A stretch of 64,000 bases of DNA from Chlamydiota bacterium (GCA_012729785.1 JAAYCL010000037.1:92001-156000), one strand, 5' to 3'; counted from the stretch's first letter, positions 26,281 through 35,070 are shown. Numbers and translations are program-made. The notes: generated from the letters alone by a model not told the origin.

Positions 26281-27693
26281 ATGCAACCGCTTGTCTACGT
26301 CATCGTCATCAACTGGAACGGAAAAGAACACCTTCACTCCTGCCTCGGCTCCCTCGCCCGTCTTGCCTACCCGAATCTGCGCACCGTGTTGGTGGACAAC
26401 GGTTCCTCGGACGGAAGCGCGGGGTACGTCCGGACCCACTTCCCGGCGGTGACGGTCCTGGAGAATCGGCGCAACGTCGGCTTCGCCGCGGGTAACAACC
26501 GGGGGATGGCGTACGCGCTGGAGCGGGGGGCAGACTTCATCGCCCTCCTCAACAACGACATGGAGGTCGACCCGGGTTGGCTCTCGGCGCTCGTCGAGGC
26601 CGCCGCGGCCGACCCATCCGTAGGGGTGTGCGCGCCCAAGCTCCTCTACTTCGACCGCCGCGACATCATCCAGGGGATCGGCGTATGCCTCAACAGGATC
26701 GGTCTTGCATGGGACTACCTGAACGGGCGCTACGACCTCCCCGGCCTCTCCATTGCCTCCGAGGTGATCGCGGCCTGCGGCGGAGCGTTCTTCGTGCGGG
26801 CGGCGGCGCTCCGCGCGGCGGGTCTCTTCGACCCGGCCTACTTCATCTACCTCGAGGACGTGGAACTCAGTCTGCGGATCAGGGCGCACGGGTACCGCAT
26901 CGTCACGGTGCCCGCGGCGCGCGCCTACCACAAGGCATCCGCCACGATGCGGGAGAACTCCCCTCGCAAGAACTACCTTACGCTGCGAAACAGGATCCTC
27001 TTGATGCTGAAATGCTTTCCGGCGCCGATGCTGCCCCGCGCCCTCGCAGGCACCCTGCGCCGGGAATGGGGGGTCGCCCAAGACCACTACTGGAGGGGGC
27101 AGCCACGACTGATCGCCACGCAGGCGCACGCCGTCCTCGCCGCCCTCACCCGTCTCCCCCGCCTGTTCGCGGCGAGGAGGAGGATGCCCCCCCTGACGCA
27201 CGAGCGCGTCTGGCGGCTCCTGAGCCCGGGGGTGAAGCCCGCCCGCATCCGCCTCCCTCTTCCTCCCGCGGAAGGATGGGACCGCCCGGACGCACCGGGG
27301 ATCGGCCTCGCCTCGCCGGGCGCGCGCCCCGGGCCCGGCTGGTACCTGATGCACGACGAGGCCGATCGTGACTGCCGCCGCTTCGCCCGCACGGCCACGG
27401 TCGCGCTGAAGGCGCCGGCGGGGTCAGCCCTGTCGCTGCGGATCACCGTCGGCAACGACCATTACACCGCGAAACCGGTCGGCCTGCGGGTGAAGGCCAA
27501 CGGCCGCGAGCTTGGGCGCGTCGTGCCGAAGGCGGGCTGGAGCGAGCATTCGTTTCCGCTGGAAGGCGCCGGGCCCGGCCCCGTCACCGTGACGCTGGAG
27601 GCGGACGACCTTTACAGCGCCGATCTGACCGGCGAACCCACGGACCTGAGCTTCAAGGTGCGCACGATCGCGCTCGAGGCGGCCCCACGGTGA
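26281..27693 (+). CDS. GT2-family glycosyltransferase with C-terminal beta-rich accessory domain
   Basis: 470 residues from ATG 26281. The GT2 domain has VIVINWNGKEHLHSCLGS, VLVDNGSSDGS, NVGFAAGNNRGM, LLNNDMEVDPG and IYLEDVELSLRIR, the rhamnosyltransferase-like pattern. From about residue 351, GPGWYLMHDEADRD opens the C-terminal domain, which ends LTGEPTDLSFKVRTIAL. That domain aligns by eye with the one at 10818 (GKGWYGPMEADGT ... LGEPADFSFRVSEI). The stop overlaps the GTG start of the next GT4 gene by 4 bp. Confidence 0.9.
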   Translation: MQPLVYVIVINWNGKEHLHSCLGSLARLAYPNLRTVLVDNGSSDGSAGYVRTHFPAVTVLENRRNVGFAAGNNRGMAYALERGADFIALLNNDMEVDPGWLSALVEAAAADPSVGVCAPKLLYFDRRDIIQGIGVCLNRIGLAWDYLNGRYDLPGLSIASEVIAACGGAFFVRAAALRAAGLFDPAYFIYLEDVELSLRIRAHGYRIVTVPAARAYHKASATMRENSPRKNYLTLRNRILLMLKCFPAPMLPRALAGTLRREWGVAQDHYWRGQPRLIATQAHAVLAALTRLPRLFAARRRMPPLTHERVWRLLSPGVKPARIRLPLPPAEGWDRPDAPGIGLASPGARPGPGWYLMHDEADRDCRRFARTATVALKAPAGSALSLRITVGNDHYTAKPVGLRVKANGRELGRVVPKAGWSEHSFPLEGAGPGPVTVTLEADDLYSADLTGEPTDLSFKVRTIALEAAPR

Positions 27694-28922
27694 GGATCCT
27701 GCACCTCGTCCAGCAGTACTGGCCGTTCCACTGCGGCTCCGCCAGATACTTCCAGCTCCTCTCCGAGCATCTGGCCGCGAGGGGCCACGAGGTCCGCGTC
27801 TTCACCACCGACGCCCTCGAGAACGACTACTTCGAGGATCCGACGAAGAGGCGCGCGAGGCGCAACGTCGAGCTCCACCGCGGCGTTACGATCCGCCGTT
27901 TCCGCACCCGTCACCTGCCGAAGAAGGCGCGGAATCGCCTCCACGACCTGACCCCGTTCCGGTGGACGAAACACCTGTTCTACCTCCCGGTGGTCCCCGG
28001 CCTCCTGCGGACCTCCCTCCGCAGACACGACGTGGATCTCGTCCACGCAGGCGTGCTCCCGTACGGCATCCTCCTGTACGCGGCACGCGGGATCGCCCGG
28101 CGGAGCCGCGCCCCTCTCGTGATCACCCCGTGCCTGCACACCGGGGAACCCGGCGACGATTTCATCCTGCGGGTCCACTCAGATCCGTACCAGATCGAGA
28201 TCCTGCGCCGCGCCGACCTCGTCCTCGCGCTCACCGAAGGGGAGAAGCGCGCCCTTATCTCCCTCGGCGTCCCCGCCGCGCGCGTCGAGGTGATCGGGTT
28301 CGGGATATCGCCCCGGGAGATCGCCGGCGGGCGCGCAGACCGTTTCAGGCAAATGCACAATGTCGCCGGCCCCCTCGTGGTCTTCCTGGGCACGCGCTGC
28401 TACGACAAGGGGACGGTGCACCTGGTCCAGGCCTCGGAGCTGCTCTGGCGGAAGGGGAGGGAGTTCACCCTCGTCCTCGCCGGCGCCTCGGCCAACAGGG
28501 ATTTCACCGACTTCTACGCTCGCGTTCCCGACGAAACGAAGAGCCGGATCATTGTGCGACACGATATCCCCGAGGAGGAGAAGCGCGATCTTCTCGACGC
28601 GGCGACGGTGTTTGCGATGCCCTCCCGCAACGACGCCTTCGGCATCGTCTTCCTCGAGGCGTGGGCCTACCGTACGCCGGTGATCGGCGCGTGGGCGAGC
28701 GGGACCCCGGACGTCATCTCCGACGGCCGGGATGGCCTCCTGGTGCCGTTCGGCGACACGGAGGCGCTCGCCGGAAAGATCGCGCTCCTCCTCGATGACC
28801 CGGCTCTCGCCGCCCGCCTCGGCGATGCCGGGCACGCCGCCTTCATGACCCGTTTCACCTCCGATCGCAAGTTCGCGGCGATAGAGCGCGCCTACGAGCG
28901 GCTCGTCTCGAAGCGGCGGTGA
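27690..28922 (+). CDS. GT4-family glycosyltransferase, QYWP paralogue 3
   Basis: 410 residues with a GTG start overlapping the previous stop (GTGA). It begins MRILHLVQQYWPFHCGSARY and shares VFTTDALEND, HTGEPGDD, FRQMH and CYDKGT with the other two QYWP enzymes; the donor motif is SRNDAFGIVFLEAWAYRTP near residue 310. The three paralogues are about as long as each other and probably arose by duplication together with their beta-domain partners. Coupled translation with the GT2 gene suggests that the two act on the same intermediate. Confidence 0.9.
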   Translation: MRILHLVQQYWPFHCGSARYFQLLSEHLAARGHEVRVFTTDALENDYFEDPTKRRARRNVELHRGVTIRRFRTRHLPKKARNRLHDLTPFRWTKHLFYLPVVPGLLRTSLRRHDVDLVHAGVLPYGILLYAARGIARRSRAPLVITPCLHTGEPGDDFILRVHSDPYQIEILRRADLVLALTEGEKRALISLGVPAARVEVIGFGISPREIAGGRADRFRQMHNVAGPLVVFLGTRCYDKGTVHLVQASELLWRKGREFTLVLAGASANRDFTDFYARVPDETKSRIIVRHDIPEEEKRDLLDAATVFAMPSRNDAFGIVFLEAWAYRTPVIGAWASGTPDVISDGRDGLLVPFGDTEALAGKIALLLDDPALAARLGDAGHAAFMTRFTSDRKFAAIERAYERLVSKRR

Positions 28923-28963
28923 GCGCCCCCTCGGTCTCGAGGCGCGGCCAAGAGGCAAAATAG

Positions 28964-28993
28964 TTGTCGCCGGCTTGCGCCCTGTGCTATAGT
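28964..28993 (+). promoter_or_regulatory. promoter for the DUF5989 gene
   Basis: TTGTCG, 18-nt spacer, TATAGT preceded by TGC (extended -10). The ATG follows the -10 by only 6 nt, so the message may be leaderless. Confidence 0.65.
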
Positions 28994-28999
28994 GACGAT

Positions 29000-29152
29000 A
29001 TGCGTGAACTGCTGAAGGAGTTATGGCTGTTCCTCAAGGAGACCAAGATGTGGTGGATCGCGCCGATCCTTATCGTCCTGGTTCTTCTGAGCATCCTCGT
29101 CTTCGTGACGGAGGGGTCGGCGGTCCTGCCGTTCATCTACACCCTGTTCTGA
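29000..29152 (+). CDS. DUF5989-type small membrane protein
   Basis: 50 residues: an amphipathic start (RELLKELWLFLKETKMWW), one membrane helix (IAPILIVLVLLSILVFV) and the ending GSAVLPFIYTLF, which is the pattern of the DUF5989 family. Members usually sit beside an SxtJ-like membrane protein and a TobZ/NodU-type carbamoyltransferase, as here. The chosen ATG lies 6 nt after a -10. Its biochemical role is not known; a membrane partner of the carbamoyltransferase is plausible. Confidence 0.8.
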   Translation: MRELLKELWLFLKETKMWWIAPILIVLVLLSILVFVTEGSAVLPFIYTLF

Positions 29153-29171
29153 TCGCCCCGGGGCATCTCCG

Positions 29172-29495
29172 TTGAACCTGAGACTGAAGATCGTCGTTGC
29201 ATTCCTGTCCACGGTGGCCGCCCTCTCCCTCCTCGTCTGGCAACGGAGGCGATTCCCCGAGCCGATCGAGCGGGCCCTCGACGCGGTCAGGAGATGGTGG
29301 CTCCGCGTCGCAACGCGGATCGGACACGCCCAGACCGTCGTCATCCTCACGCTGGTCTACTTCACGGTCGTCGCCGTGACCGCGGTCATCGCGCGGCTGG
29401 CGGGGCGGGACTTCCTCCGGTTGCGCGCGCCGGGCGCGTGGCGCCCGCGCCGCCGCACCCGCGACACGATCGAAACCCTGCGGAGGCAGTTCTAG
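29172..29495 (+). CDS. SxtJ-like small membrane protein
   Basis: 107 residues, with two hydrophobic segments (about 8-22 and 55-75) separated by a basic amphipathic stretch (RRRFPEPIERALDAVRRWW) and ending in a basic tail. Size, topology and position between the DUF5989 gene and the carbamoyltransferase match SxtJ-family proteins, although I cannot confirm the family by search. The TTG start follows the upstream stop by 19 bp; an internal start is possible. Its role is probably structural or regulatory for the carbamoyltransferase, by inference from conserved neighbourhood. Confidence 0.65.
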   Translation: MNLRLKIVVAFLSTVAALSLLVWQRRRFPEPIERALDAVRRWWLRVATRIGHAQTVVILTLVYFTVVAVTAVIARLAGRDFLRLRAPGAWRPRRRTRDTIETLRRQF

Positions 29496-29520
29496 ACGGC
29501 GCCGGCCGGACTGCAGATCC

Positions 29521-31323
29521 ATGAAGATACTCGGCATATCCTGCTTCTACCACGACTCCGCGGCGGCCCTCTGTCTGGACGGAAGGATCGTCGCGGCGGT
29601 GGAGGAGGAGTGATTCAGCAGGAAGAAGCACGACTCGGGCTTCCCGAAGCAGGCGATCGATTTCTGCCTGAAATTCGGCGGCGTGAGGATGGCCGACCTC
29701 GACTACGTCGTCTTCTACGAGAAGCCGTTCGTCAAGATGGAGCGGCTCATCCTCTCCTACCTCGCCACCTGGCCGCGCTCCTACCGGTCGTTTGTCACGG
29801 CGATGCCGATATGGCTCAGGGAGAAGATGCATATCCCGTCGGTGATCAGGAAGGAGACCGGCTACGAGGGGGAGATCCTCTACACCGACCACCACCTCTC
29901 CCACGCGGCGTCCTGTTTCCTCTGCTCCCCGTTCGAGGAGGCGGCGATCTTTACGATCGACGGCGTCGGCGAGTGGAACACCGCCTCGTACGGCATCGGG
30001 CGGGGCAACCGGGTCGAACTCACGCACGAGATCAACTTCCCCCACTCCCTCGGCCTCCTCTACAGCGCCTTCACCGGCTACCTCGGCTTCCGGGTCAACG
30101 ACGGGGAGTACAAGGTGATGGGGATGGCGCCGTACGGGACCCCCCGTTACGCGGACAAGATCCGCGAGCTCGTCGAGATCAACGACGACGGGAGTTTCCG
30201 GCTGGACATGGACTACTTCGCCTACCATTACAAGCTCCGGAACCTCACCCGGAAGTTCATCGATCTGTTCGGCCCGCCGCGCCCGCCCGAGTCGGTCTTC
30301 TACACCGAGCGCCTCTTCCCGGCAAAAGACCTGCCCGGGTGGGACGACGGCTGGGCGCGGGAGTGCCAGCGCTTCGCCGACATCGCCCACAGCATCCAGG
30401 AGGTCACCGAGGAGGCGATGCTGAAGACGGCCGAGTTCCTCCACCGCGAGACGGGGATGGACCGTCTCTGCATGGCGGGGGGGGTGGCCCTCAACTGCGT
30501 CGCCAACGGCGAGGTCCTCCGGAGGACGCCGTTCAAGGATATCTGGATCCAGCCCGGCGCGGGAGACTCCGGCGCGGCGATCGGCGCCGCCCTCTACGTC
30601 TACAACACGGTCCTCGGCAATCCGCGGAACTGGGTGATGGATCAGGCGTACCTGGGGCCGTCGTTCAGCGAGGCGTCGATCAGGGACTGGCTCGACAAAC
30701 AGGGGATCCCCTACACGGAGTATTCCGCCGAGGAGCTTCCGCGCGTCGTCGCCGGCCTCATCGCGGAGAAGAACGTCGTCGGCCTTTTCAACGGCAGGAT
30801 GGAGTTCGGCCCCCGGGCTCTCGGGGCGCGCTCGATCCTCGCCGACCCGCGCACGGCCGAGATGAAGGACATCCTGAACGAGAAGATCAAGCACCGCGAG
30901 CAGTTCAGGCCGTTCGCCCCGGCGGTGCTCGTCGAGAAGGCGGGCGACTACTTCGACCTCGGCTGCACGGACGCCCCGTATATGCTGATCGTGGGGGAGG
31001 TCAGGCCGGACAAGCGGTCGGTCATCCCCGCGGTCACGCACGCCGACCACACCGCCCGCCCCCAGACGGTGCGGCGCGATTCCAATCCCCGCTACTACGA
31101 CATCATCGCGGAGTTCGGGAAGCTCACCGGCGTCCCTGTCATCATCAACACATCCTTCAACGTCCGCGGCGAGCCGATCGTCCTCACGCCCGACCAGGCG
31201 TACCGCTGCTTCGCCACGACCGACATGGACTATTTGGTGCTGGAGCGCTGCGTCGTGGCCAAGAAGGAGATCCGCCCCGACCAGATCCCCCCCCCGCCCG
31301 AGTGGCTCCTGCTCGACAGGTAA
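29521..31323 (+). pseudogene. NodU/TobZ-type carbamoyltransferase interrupted by an in-frame TGA at 29611-29613
   Basis: Reading from ATG 29521, the frame gives 600 residues if the TGA at codon 31 is ignored. The N-terminal Kae1-like part starts MKILGISCFYHDSAAAL, and the stop falls in the conserved stretch EERF(S/T)RKKHD exactly at the Arg position, which a C-to-T change (CGA to TGA) would explain. The rest is well conserved: TDHHLSHAAS (metal-binding His), FTIDGVGEW, GRMEFGPRALGARSIL, FRPFAPAVL and INTSFNVRGEP. Restarting at ATG 29683 would lose the first nucleotide-binding strands. It may be a recent pseudogene, a sequencing error or, less likely, read-through. The intact enzyme would move a carbamoyl group from carbamoyl phosphate to a sugar or small molecule. 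Confidence 0.85.
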
Positions 31324-31336
31324 GCATCGCACATCG

Positions 31337-32090
31337 GTGAGCGACGTCATGGGTCACGCAGCATCTCCGCGACACGCCTCCACCCCGCGCGCGAGGACAG
31401 CCGCTGTCCTCCTCGGCATCTGCCTCTCGTTGCTCCTTCTTTAGATCAAACTGCGCGCAGCAGGGCGTGTCTTTCTCCACCTCCAGGACCGCCGCAATAG
31501 GGCCTCGCTCACCCAGAAGGGCGAATTCCGGATCATCTGCCTTGGAGAATCCACCACGGCCCTGGGGGGCGAAAACTCCTATCCCCTTCAACTTGAAGAG
31601 ATTCTCAACAACGCGGGTCTGAGCGTGAAGATCAGCGTGATCAACAAGGGAGTCCCCTGCGTCCAAACCTCGTACATACTTGAGCACCTGGAGGCCAACC
31701 TCCGCAGTTGCGCCCCCCACATGGTCATGGCGATGATGGGCATCAACGACAGTAGGGATCTTCAACCGTACGACGATATCTCTGTCGGCGGTTCAAAACC
31801 GCGCATCGCGAGTCTCAGAGTCCATACATGCGCCCGTCTGTTGTGGGAAAACATTCGAATCGAGGCGGAAAGACTCACGGCGGGGGACGATGCGTCATGT
31901 TTTGAGAGGGGACGTTTGCTCAGGGGGGGCAAATCCGCTTCCGTGAAGCCGAACGGATGTTCGCGCTGGCACTCGAAAAAACCCCACCAACGCCGACGCC
32001 TGGTTCGAGCTTGGATCCCTGCGTCTCAAGATGGGGAAATGGGACCCGGGGAGGAAGGACCTCGAAAAGGCCATTGCGCTCGCGCCGGTC
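31337..32090 (+). pseudogene. decayed SGNH-hydrolase/TPR gene
   Basis: From GTG 31337 the frame reads a signal-anchor-like segment (AAVLLGICLSLLLL), then a TAG at 31442, then continues in the same frame with FRIICLGESTTALGGENSYP (SGNH block I) and MAMMGINDSRDL (block III-like). Downstream the coding signal jumps frames: a TPR helix, FREAERMFALALEK, is one frame away near 31936, and its continuation NADAWFELGSLRLKMGKW is in the third frame from 31986. One nonsense codon and at least two frameshifts make this a pseudogene. SGNH/TPR proteins often follow carbamoyltransferases in glycan loci. The end near 32090 is where recognisable TPR coding stops. Confidence 0.75.
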
Positions 32091-32319
32091 GTCGTCGCTG
32101 AAATCGAGCGGCATATGCCTGCACTTGCTCACCTTCGGCGCCCGGGCGCGGATCTTGCCCTCCTCGTCGATGATGGCGCGGCAGTCCCCGAGCGGCGTGG
32201 CGTCCAGGGCGAAGACCGGCCATCGGTATTTCACCGGGAACATGCCGCTCAGATGATCCTGCACCAGCCGGGCCCCGTTCCGCGAGCCGGCACAGGATCG
32301 CCGCCAACTGTTTTCTCAC
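32087..32319 (-). pseudogene. remnant: possible transketolase C-subunit start fused to unrecognised coding fragment
   Basis: GTG 32319 overlaps the stop of the transketolase-like fragment upstream (GTGA) and reads VRKQLAAILCRLAERG, which resembles the opening of split-transketolase C-terminal subunits. The frame then changes, and a second frame carries coding-like sequence (FPVKYRWPVFALDATPLGDC, then IIDEEGKIRARAPKVSKC) that I do not recognise. The fragment abuts the oppositely oriented TPR remnant near 32090. Both pieces are too short to be functional. Confidence 0.4.
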
Positions 32320-32604
32320 GAGGCGGCCTCCACCTCTTTGCGCGCTTGCGCGTACAGCTCCGCGCGGGAGAGGATGTCTTCCAGGTGGAGGGCCGCATAC
32401 AGGGCGAGCTCCGCGTGCCTTTCGGGAGTATGAACCGGTCCCGGGAGGGGTCGTCGGTGCCCGGCAGCCGCATCGTTTCCCCGAAGAGGACCGCGGCGAT
32501 CTCCGCGATCGAAAGCGCCGACCCGATATGCCCCACGCGGGCGCGCATCGACTCCTCGAGAACGAGGGTGCGCACCGCGCGGGGGGGGTGACCGGGCCGT
32601 TCAT
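32316..32604 (-). pseudogene. truncated, frameshifted transketolase N-terminal subunit
   Basis: ATG 32604 starts MNGPVTPP and runs into a C8 tract. One base more would lead into the transketolase thiamine-binding region TLVLEESMRARVGHIGSALS, then RLPGTDDPSRDRFILPKG. A second shift is needed just after this, giving LALYAALHLEDILSRAELYA before the stop. Normal N-terminal subunits are about 270 residues and continue through the TPP-binding GDG motif; only about 95 codons remain here. The 162 bp between this and the next gene (32605-32766) show no gene. Confidence 0.7.
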
Positions 32605-32766
32605 GCCCAGGATATAGACGACGGGGCCCGGGGGGCGTCAAACGCCCCCCTCTCAGGGTGGCGGCCAACAGGAGGGAAACCGGCCGCACAAGAGATACCC
32701 TCGCTACCCCACCCGCCGGTTCATCGGGCCCTTCGCCCCTCGACCGCGCCGCCAACGGCGCCGACG

Positions 32767-34713
32767 TCACGGGCGCCTGTGTCGCTCCGCCGCACGGTGC
32801 GTGGAACGGAATCCCGGCATATGCTCTTCCATCCACCGGGCGATCGCCTCCCCGACGACCCTGTGCCCCCGCGGACTCGGATGCGTGTCGTTGCAGTAGT
32901 AGAGGAGCGGGAGCGACCCGGAGGCCTTCTCGAGGACGGGACATAGATCGATGTACGGGATGCCATTCCTGGCGGCGAATTCCCCGAACATCCTTCTCTT
33001 CTCGACCATCTCCCGTTCCACCTTCCCGAGGATATCCTCGCCGAGATCCCGGACGAGCGCCTGGAACAGTCGTTCTGTTTTCTCCCTCCCCGCGGAGTGC
33101 AGCATGTGCGGCAGGTAGACGCGGTCCTTCGACGGCATGAAGCAGACGACATACGCGATCCCCCGCTTCCTGCACTCGTCCCGCGCCGTCAGGAATTCAC
33201 GCTGTGCGATCTCCCATCCCTCCCGGGGCCACTCGGTGCGGATGCTGCTTGCGAGCATGCGAAGGGAGTGGGGGCACAGCGCGATACGCACCCCGGGGCC
33301 CAGCGACGGGAGTTCGATGTCGTTCAGCGCCGCCGCGACGGAATTCCGCTCGGCGCCGCCGGATGCCCCCTCGCCCCCCCCGTCGCCGCTCGATTCGCGA
33401 GAAACGTATCCGGGCAATGGACGCACAGGATCCCGGGGGATCAGCTTCAGCACGCGCAGCTCGTCGAGGGGAGTGTATGAGAACCCCATCGGGGCCGGAA
33501 GATACACCTGGCCCCAGAGGATGCTTCCGTCGCAGAGCCCGCCGCGGCGGAACTTCTCGAAGGCGATGTTCTCGGACAGGTCGTTGGCCTCGTAGAGGAT
33601 ATGCACAACCAGCCGGGGATCCCTGCGGAAGCCGTATCGCTCCAGGATGATCCTCTGCTGCGTCGTCCCCGTTCCCGAGAGGCCGAGATTCGCGCACGGC
33701 GTGCCGGTCGACTCCTGCACCACGTCGCACAGCGGCACCGCCGCATTCGAGGCCTCGATGAACGAATCCCCCAGGAACACGATATCCGGCGGCCCGCCGC
33801 CGCCCGCCGCGACGCGGAACCCCTCGGCGTCCCAGTCTGCGGCGATCCGCTGCGGCGGCGTACACCCCTTGAGTCCCGTCAGCCCGAGATGGAACAGATC
33901 GCCGTCGGAGAAGACATAGTCCATCCTGAAGTGCGGCACCCGGGTGAACCCGAGCTCCGCGTCGTATCTGTTGCTGTTGTTCATCCGCATATGCCGCCGG
34001 CGCTGCAGTGGGTGGCTTCTGATCCGCTGTTGGACGGAGTTCGGGCATCGCGAGGGGACCAGCCGCATGAACGCCTCGACCGCGCCACCCACAAAGAGCG
34101 CCATCATTCCGAGCAGCACAAGCCCGAAGACGAACCTCCTTCCGCGCGAAGAGACAGACGCCGGCGCCGCCCGCGGCCGCAAACCACACAGGGCGGCGAC
34201 ATACAGGATGGCCAGTCCGGCGGCCATCGGGATCAGCGGGACGGGGACAATGCGAAGATTCCGCAACACAATCCCCTCGGGCGCGTGGAACGAGAGGGCG
34301 ATCCTCCTGGAGAAGAACGAGAGGGGGATGCAGACCTCCTGCCCCCCCTTCACGCCACGGCAGGAGAATAGGACCCGCGGGTCTCCGTCCTCCGGTGAGC
34401 GCGCCTCCACGCGAAGCGAAGCTCTTTGCGCCCCGACGGGAACGGCGGAAAACGAGACGTGGAACTGGTACCAGGGGGGAAATGGAAAAACGAGCGGGAA
34501 GACGAGCGAACTCCCCGGCGGGATGACGCACTGCGTGTACTCGGTCAAATCCCCCCGCACGATGGTCGTCGTGCGGGGGCCCTGCGCGTCCGCCGCGGGG
34601 GCGGGCTCAAGAACGCCATCCTCGAGCTTCAAGAACTCGACCGGAAGCAGCAGGAAGAGCAGGAGCGATAGCGCGATCAGTCCTGCGGCGGCACATAACA
34701 GCCCTCTCCGCAT
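32767..34713 (-). CDS. membrane-anchored SGNH-hydrolase-type protein
   Basis: 648 residues from ATG 34713 (AAGGGA upstream). There is an N-terminal membrane segment (about 5-27), then about 140 residues of soluble, beta-looking sequence. A second hydrophobic block follows (PLIPMAAGLAILYVAALCGL and FGLVLLGMMALFVGGA). The SGNH domain starts at DIVFLGDSFIEASN (nucleophile Ser), with NLGLSGTGTTQQ, YEANDLSENI and, near the C-terminus, NDTHPSPRGH (Asp-His pair). The topology suggests the hydrolase domain acts outside the cytoplasm, as in O-acetyl transfer or removal on polysaccharides. Exact activity unknown. Confidence 0.8.
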   Translation of the reverse strand: MRRGLLCAAAGLIALSLLLFLLLPVEFLKLEDGVLEPAPAADAQGPRTTTIVRGDLTEYTQCVIPPGSSLVFPLVFPFPPWYQFHVSFSAVPVGAQRASLRVEARSPEDGDPRVLFSCRGVKGGQEVCIPLSFFSRRIALSFHAPEGIVLRNLRIVPVPLIPMAAGLAILYVAALCGLRPRAAPASVSSRGRRFVFGLVLLGMMALFVGGAVEAFMRLVPSRCPNSVQQRIRSHPLQRRRHMRMNNSNRYDAELGFTRVPHFRMDYVFSDGDLFHLGLTGLKGCTPPQRIAADWDAEGFRVAAGGGGPPDIVFLGDSFIEASNAAVPLCDVVQESTGTPCANLGLSGTGTTQQRIILERYGFRRDPRLVVHILYEANDLSENIAFEKFRRGGLCDGSILWGQVYLPAPMGFSYTPLDELRVLKLIPRDPVRPLPGYVSRESSGDGGGEGASGGAERNSVAAALNDIELPSLGPGVRIALCPHSLRMLASSIRTEWPREGWEIAQREFLTARDECRKRGIAYVVCFMPSKDRVYLPHMLHSAGREKTERLFQALVRDLGEDILGKVEREMVEKRRMFGEFAARNGIPYIDLCPVLEKASGSLPLLYYCNDTHPSPRGHRVVGEAIARWMEEHMPGFRSTHRAAERHRRP

Positions 34714-34750
34714 ATCGTTCCCTTTCAGAACGGCTCTTCCGCAACGCGTC

Positions 34751-34778
34751 ATTATACACCTCGCCCCCCCTCCTGCAA
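34751..34778 (-). promoter_or_regulatory. promoter for the 32767-34713 SGNH gene
   Basis: Minus strand: TTGCAG, 16-nt spacer, TATAAT (perfect -10), about 38 nt before the ATG. Confidence 0.7.
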
Positions 34779-34957
34779 CCCCCCCCGCCATCCCCCAACA
34801 TCCGATGCACGAACGGCACATTCCCCCCTCCCGCCGCTCCCCGTGCCGGCTGCGCGGGACATTTCCCGGTTTTCAGTGGTCAACCGATGGGACAGGTTGA
34901 ATCGCAACGGGATGCCGGAATCCACAACTGGAATCCCCCCGTGCAGGAGAATGATTT

Positions 34958-35006
34958 CATCCCGTCATCCGTCCGGATTCCAGCGTTCGCCGGAATGACC
35001 CGATGA
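34958..35006. repeat. imperfect palindromic intergenic repeat
   Basis: The segment reads GTCATCCGTCCGGATTCC, a short centre, then GGAATGAC, flanked by TCATC and GATGA, so it can fold on itself. Its type (GTCATTCC...GGAATCC) resembles short dispersed repeats found in intergenic DNA of many bacteria. A degenerate related piece (GCCGGAATCC...TGGAATCC) lies at about 34913-34936. It sits in the 417-bp gap 34714-35130, which otherwise holds only the two promoters. Confidence 0.55.
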
Positions 35007-35070
35007 AGCGATCCTTCCGCGGGCAATGGCCTGCAATCGACACACCGGGGAAAGTGCCCCGGCTGCGCCC

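Noticed and set aside
24643..27354. A 900-codon open frame on the minus strand across two genes
   Set aside because: It runs antisense to the 26281 GT2 gene and out of frame with the radical SAM gene; its composition (Arg, Gly, Ala, Pro runs) is that of a GC-rich shadow frame.
29611..29613. TGA as selenocysteine or a reassigned codon
   Set aside because: The family has Arg here, no selenoprotein machinery or SECIS-like element is visible, and many other genes in the window end normally at TGA.
29683..31323. Carbamoyltransferase simply starting at ATG 29683
   Set aside because: That start would omit the first strands of the Kae1-like fold, which are present and conserved upstream in the same frame.
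31920..32264. Intact minus-strand gene of 114 codons with the segment FPVKYRWPVFALDATP
   Set aside because: Only its upstream half looks coding; the downstream half is antisense to the TPR remnant, so it is treated as a fragment.
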